Below are positions 61,223 to 64,000 of a stretch of 64,000 nt of DNA, piece by piece. The stretch is from Rhizobium sp. (GTDB lineage Bacteria > Pseudomonadota > Alphaproteobacteria > Rhizobiales > Rhizobiaceae). The position numbers and the translations under genes are program-made. Position 1 is the stretch's first letter, and every line of letters begins with the position of its first letter. The notes beneath the pieces were generated by a model. That model saw only the letters and a program-made list of their open reading frames with translations. It was not told the origin of the DNA and ran no database searches. The stretch is from the NCBI GenBank assembly GCA_002796995.1, contig PEKW01000002.1, positions 381,990 to 445,989 of the forward strand, written 5' to 3'.

Positions 61223-61366
61223 CAGGACTATCCGCGCATTCGGGACGATTTGCCGCAATGACTTCGGCATTTCGCCCGCTACGAAACGTTCGCACAAGTT
61301 TCGATTTCTAATGTCTCGCCAAGGGCAAATGCCCCAAGACCCTTCTTGTTGATGGTGCGAGACAGA

Positions 61367-63058
61367 ATGAATCTGTTAAATCAATTACTTCAAGTCTTTA
61401 AGAACTTGGCGTCGCTGGGCCAGACCCGGCTCCTGGCAATGGCCGGTGTCGCCGTCGTTTCTTTCGCGCTCGTCATCGCCGCAGCGATTTTCGTCAACAA
61501 GCCCGCCTACGAAACCCTTTATGTCGGTCTCGAGACGACCGATCTCAATCAGGTCAGCATCGCCCTTGCCGAAGCCGGCATCGATTTCGAGGTCGGCACC
61601 GACGGCAAGAGCGTCCAGGTGCCCGTCGGCATGACCGGCAAGGCCCGCCTGCTGCTCGCCGAGCGCGGCCTGCCGAACAGCGCCAATGCCGGTTACGAGC
61701 TGTTCGACAATGTCGGTTCGCTCGGCCTCACCTCGTTCATGCAGGAAGTCACCCGGGTCCGCGCCCTTGAAGGCGAAGTGGCCCGCACCATCCAGCAGAT
61801 CAGCGGCATCGCCGCCGCCCGCGTTCACATCGTCATGCCTGATGTCGGCAATTTCCGCCGCGGCGACCAGAAGCCGACCGCCTCCGTCATGGTCCGCGCC
61901 TCGACCGAAACCGGCCGCAAGGCCGCCGCATCGATCCGCCACCTGGTCGCCTCCTCAGTCCCGGGTCTGGACGTCGAGGACGTGACGATTCTCGATTCCA
62001 CCGGCCAGCTTCTCGCCTCGGGCGACGAAAGCGGCGGCGCCGCCAACCGTTCGCTCGGCGTGGTGCAGTCGGTGCAGCAGGAGATCGAATCGAACATCGA
62101 CAAGGCGCTCGCGCCCTTCCTCGGCATGGACAATTTCCGCTCGTCGGTCACCGCCCAGCTGAACACCGACACGCAGCAGATCCAGGAAACCATCTACGAT
62201 CCGGAATCGCGCGTCGAGCGCTCGGTCCGCGTCACCAAGGAAAACCAGAAGTCCCAGAGCAAGCAGGCCGATTCGGCTGCCACCGTCGAACAGAACATCC
62301 CGCAGGGCGACGTTCAGGGCGCGACCGGTGGTCCGCAGTCTTCCGACGAGCAGGACAAGAAGGAAGAGCAGACCAACTACGAGATCAACAGCAAGACGGT
62401 CGCGACTGTGAAGAACAGCTACACCGTCGAGAAGATCTCGGTTGCCGTCGTCGTCAACAAGGGTCGCATCGCCACCATGGTCGGCGAGCCGGCCGACCAG
62501 GCCAAGATCGACGCCTATCTGGCCGAGATGCAGAAGATCGTCTCGACCGCGGCCGGCCTCGACACCGCGCGTGGCGACCTCGTGACCCTGACGGCCATGG
62601 ACTTCCTCGAAAACCAGCTGCTGCAGGAATCGGCTTCCGGCCCGAGCCTGATGGAAACGCTGAACCGCAACCTCGGCGGCATCATCAACTCGCTCGCCTT
62701 CGTCGCCGTCTCCTTCCTGATCGTCTGGATGGGTATCCGTCCGATGGTCCGCGCCGCAGGCGGCGGCTCGGCCACGGCGATCGCCGGCGGTGCCGAAGAG
62801 GCGGCCGGCCTGGAACTGCCGGACTTCTCGCCGGCCCTGGGCGGCGCATCGAGCGGCAGCTCGCTGATGGAAGGCTTCGGCGCCGACTTCGGCTTCGACA
62901 GCACCGACGACCTCCTGACCATGGACGACGACGCCAATGGCGGCTTCAACCGCCGCGTCAAGGAAGGGCCGGAACGCCGGCTGTCGCGGATGGTGGAAAT
63001 CTCGGAAGAGCGCGCCGCGAAGATCCTCCGCAAGTGGGCCATCGACAAGGCGGCCTGA
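61367..63058 (+). CDS. fliF: Flagellar MS-ring protein FliF
   Basis: A 563-residue protein starting MNLLNQLLQVFKNLASLGQTRLLAMAGVAV; ATG 61367 is chosen over upstream in-frame ATGs by comparison with the usual rhizobial start, though its leader is weak. It has an N-terminal membrane segment (about 25-45), the large periplasmic YscJ/FliF domain (NKPAYETLYVGLETTDLNQVSIALAEAGIDFEV...LLLAERGLPNSANAGYELFD), a second membrane segment near 445-465 (IINSLAFVAVSFLIVWMGI) and a short cytoplasmic tail that binds FliG (RLSRMVEISEERAAKILRKWAIDKAA). It forms the MS ring of the motor. Confidence 0.95.
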   Translation: MNLLNQLLQVFKNLASLGQTRLLAMAGVAVVSFALVIAAAIFVNKPAYETLYVGLETTDLNQVSIALAEAGIDFEVGTDGKSVQVPVGMTGKARLLLAERGLPNSANAGYELFDNVGSLGLTSFMQEVTRVRALEGEVARTIQQISGIAAARVHIVMPDVGNFRRGDQKPTASVMVRASTETGRKAAASIRHLVASSVPGLDVEDVTILDSTGQLLASGDESGGAANRSLGVVQSVQQEIESNIDKALAPFLGMDNFRSSVTAQLNTDTQQIQETIYDPESRVERSVRVTKENQKSQSKQADSAATVEQNIPQGDVQGATGGPQSSDEQDKKEEQTNYEINSKTVATVKNSYTVEKISVAVVVNKGRIATMVGEPADQAKIDAYLAEMQKIVSTAAGLDTARGDLVTLTAMDFLENQLLQESASGPSLMETLNRNLGGIINSLAFVAVSFLIVWMGIRPMVRAAGGGSATAIAGGAEEAAGLELPDFSPALGGASSGSSLMEGFGADFGFDSTDDLLTMDDDANGGFNRRVKEGPERRLSRMVEISEERAAKILRKWAIDKAA

Positions 63059-63080
63059 GACGGATCGCAGAGATGAAAAG

Positions 63081-63113
63081 ACCGCGTCGGCTCGCCCGGC
63101 GCGGTTTTGTTTT
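63081..63113 (+). terminator. Intrinsic terminator after fliF
   Basis: ACCGCG (63081-63086) pairs with CGCGGT (63100-63105), extended by an inner TCGG/CCGG stem, followed by TTTTGTTTT. It lies 23 bases past the fliF stop and separates fliF from visN. Confidence 0.85.
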
Positions 63114-63395
63114 GCGTGTCGAACGGCGCCCGTACGGTCGATGGAAAGCTGCGTTCGGTGCGCCACTCGCGACACACCTCACAGCTCTTTTGCTGCGCTT
63201 CGCCACAAGACCACCGAATTGACCAAGTTTGGGGTGCAACGATTCGAGGCTGTGATCTTTGGCTCTTTATCTTCTACTATGACTGTGATTCGTTAGCTGA
63301 CAAGAACGAGCGAAGCGGCATTCGGGGACGGCGGTATTCCGGGTGTTTGTCGCGGACCACGCGATCGAACGTTTCGTCCTTGAGGGGGCAACAGA
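63114..63395. other. Leader region of visN
   Basis: With the terminator after fliF, the fliF-visN gap is 337 bases and holds no gene I can support. TTGACC at 63219-63224 and an AT-richer stretch near 63255-63295 are the best promoter candidates, so visN likely has its own promoter. Confidence 0.4.
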
Positions 63396-64000
63396 ATGGA
63401 CGTGGAGCTATCCGGGGATAAGATCGGGAGCAGAAAGGCGCCTGCGGTGGCGGCCGATGCTCTTCCTCGGCTTTCGTCACGCGATCAGTTGATCCGCAAG
63501 CTTGCCATCGCTTCGCAGGCCGGCCACATGAGCGCCAGCCTCGCCGTCCTCAGCGAATATGTCGGCGCCTCCCATTTCCTGCTCGCCCGCTACGACCTGG
63601 TGCAGGAGCACGGGCTCGATTTCGTCGTGTCGTCCAACTGGCCCTTCGATCTGGTCAGGAGGCTGGAAAGCGAGATCGCGGCGACCTATTCGCGCTCGAC
63701 GGAGCTCGACAAGTGCATGTCGGTGCTGCAGCCGAAGTTCGGCCTGCTTCCCGACGACGCCGCCGTGCCTGTAGGCATCAGCCGGCAATACTGTTCGCTG
63801 ACGGTGAGCGTCGGCCGCACGCGCCTCGCGCTGATGCTACTGTTCGAGGAGAACTTCGTCCTGTCGCCGGAGCTGCTGCGCGAGGTCGGCCTGCTCACCG
63901 GCTATTGCGTCAGCCTGTCGACCCGCAAGGCGCAGAAGAGCGACCGCGATTTCGAGCTGACCGAACGCGAACTCGAATGTCTGTTCTGGATCGCCGAGGG
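63396..64000 (+). CDS. visN: Flagellar master regulator VisN, 3' end outside window
   Basis: The first ~201 residues of a LuxR-type regulator; the gene runs off the right edge. The start at 63396 follows a GAGGGGGCAACAGA leader. The N-terminal ligand-like domain (LIRKLAIASQAGHMSASLAVLSEYVGASHFLLARYDL) is followed at the window end by the start of the LuxR HTH (FELTERELECLFWIAE). In Sinorhizobium VisN and VisR form a heterodimer that turns on flagellar, motility and chemotaxis genes through Rem; the position after fliF supports this identity. visR is presumably just beyond the edge. Confidence 0.9.
   Translation, partial: MDVELSGDKIGSRKAPAVAADALPRLSSRDQLIRKLAIASQAGHMSASLAVLSEYVGASHFLLARYDLVQEHGLDFVVSSNWPFDLVRRLESEIAATYSRSTELDKCMSVLQPKFGLLPDDAAVPVGISRQYCSLTVSVGRTRLALMLLFEENFVLSPELLREVGLLTGYCVSLSTRKAQKSDRDFELTERELECLFWIAE

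Overview
The window looks like a chromosomal segment of a Rhizobiaceae bacterium (Alphaproteobacteria, Rhizobium/Sinorhizobium-like). The main evidence is the gene order murA - DUF2948 - hisD - UPF0262 - phosphatase - infA - maf - yacG - tRNA-Phe, the chemotaxis operon icpA - STAS - cheY1 - cheA - cheW - cheR - cheB - cheY2 - cheD - cheT followed by fliF and visN, uniformly GC-rich coding sequence, and promoters that match the alphaproteobacterial general-stress (EcfG/RpoE2) consensus. No insertion sequence, prophage or CRISPR array is visible.

Layout. 1-5 kb: two convergent glycosyltransferases (the first enters from outside the window), a rhodanese/phosphatase-like TIGR01244 protein, a membrane protein of unknown function, a secreted SH3 protein and tRNA-Thr. 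5-11.2 kb: the conserved housekeeping block murA to yacG, ending in tRNA-Phe. 11.2-12.1 kb: a small patch of different character holding an orphan Imm26-type immunity gene beside tRNA-Phe. 12.1-36.4 kb: a long amine-catabolism region with three modules, each next to its own regulator. Module 1 has a DeoR regulator, a betaine/TMAO-type ABC transporter with a double-length permease, and a kinase - oxidase - oxidase - kinase set (choline-kinase-like proteins around two dimethylglycine/sarcosine-dehydrogenase-like flavoproteins). Module 2 has a LuxR-type regulator, a glutamine-synthetase-like amine ligase, a polyamine-type ABC transporter and an iron alcohol dehydrogenase. Module 3 has an EutR-like AraC regulator and a tryptophan-tryptophylquinone (TTQ) amine dehydrogenase operon (large subunit, MauE, MauD, light subunit, two monoheme cytochromes c).

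36.4-43.2 kb: a PNPOx-family protein, a glutathione transferase, a LysR regulator, then small stress-type genes (DUF2188, BON, short hypotheticals, a lipoprotein) around an HWE-family histidine kinase. 43.2-49.5 kb: glycogen synthase with a DUF2934 gene, then a non-homologous end-joining cluster of ku1 convergent with ku2-ligD. Four perfect EcfG-type promoters (DUF2188, DUF2934-glgA, ku1, ku2-ligD) suggest a shared general-stress regulon. 49.5-52.4 kb: a cysteine-rich secreted protein and an OmpR-type two-component system. 52.7-64 kb: the chemotaxis operon, fliF and the start of visN, the flagellar master regulator gene.

How it fits together: the amine region would import quaternary, methylated or primary amines and pass them either to cytoplasmic kinases, demethylating flavoproteins and a gamma-glutamyl ligase, or to periplasmic TTQ-dependent oxidation with electrons going to c-type cytochromes. 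The most unusual points are the light subunit of the TTQ enzyme, which lacks exactly two cysteines that in the known structure form one disulfide, and the symmetrical kinase/oxidase module, whose substrate I cannot name.
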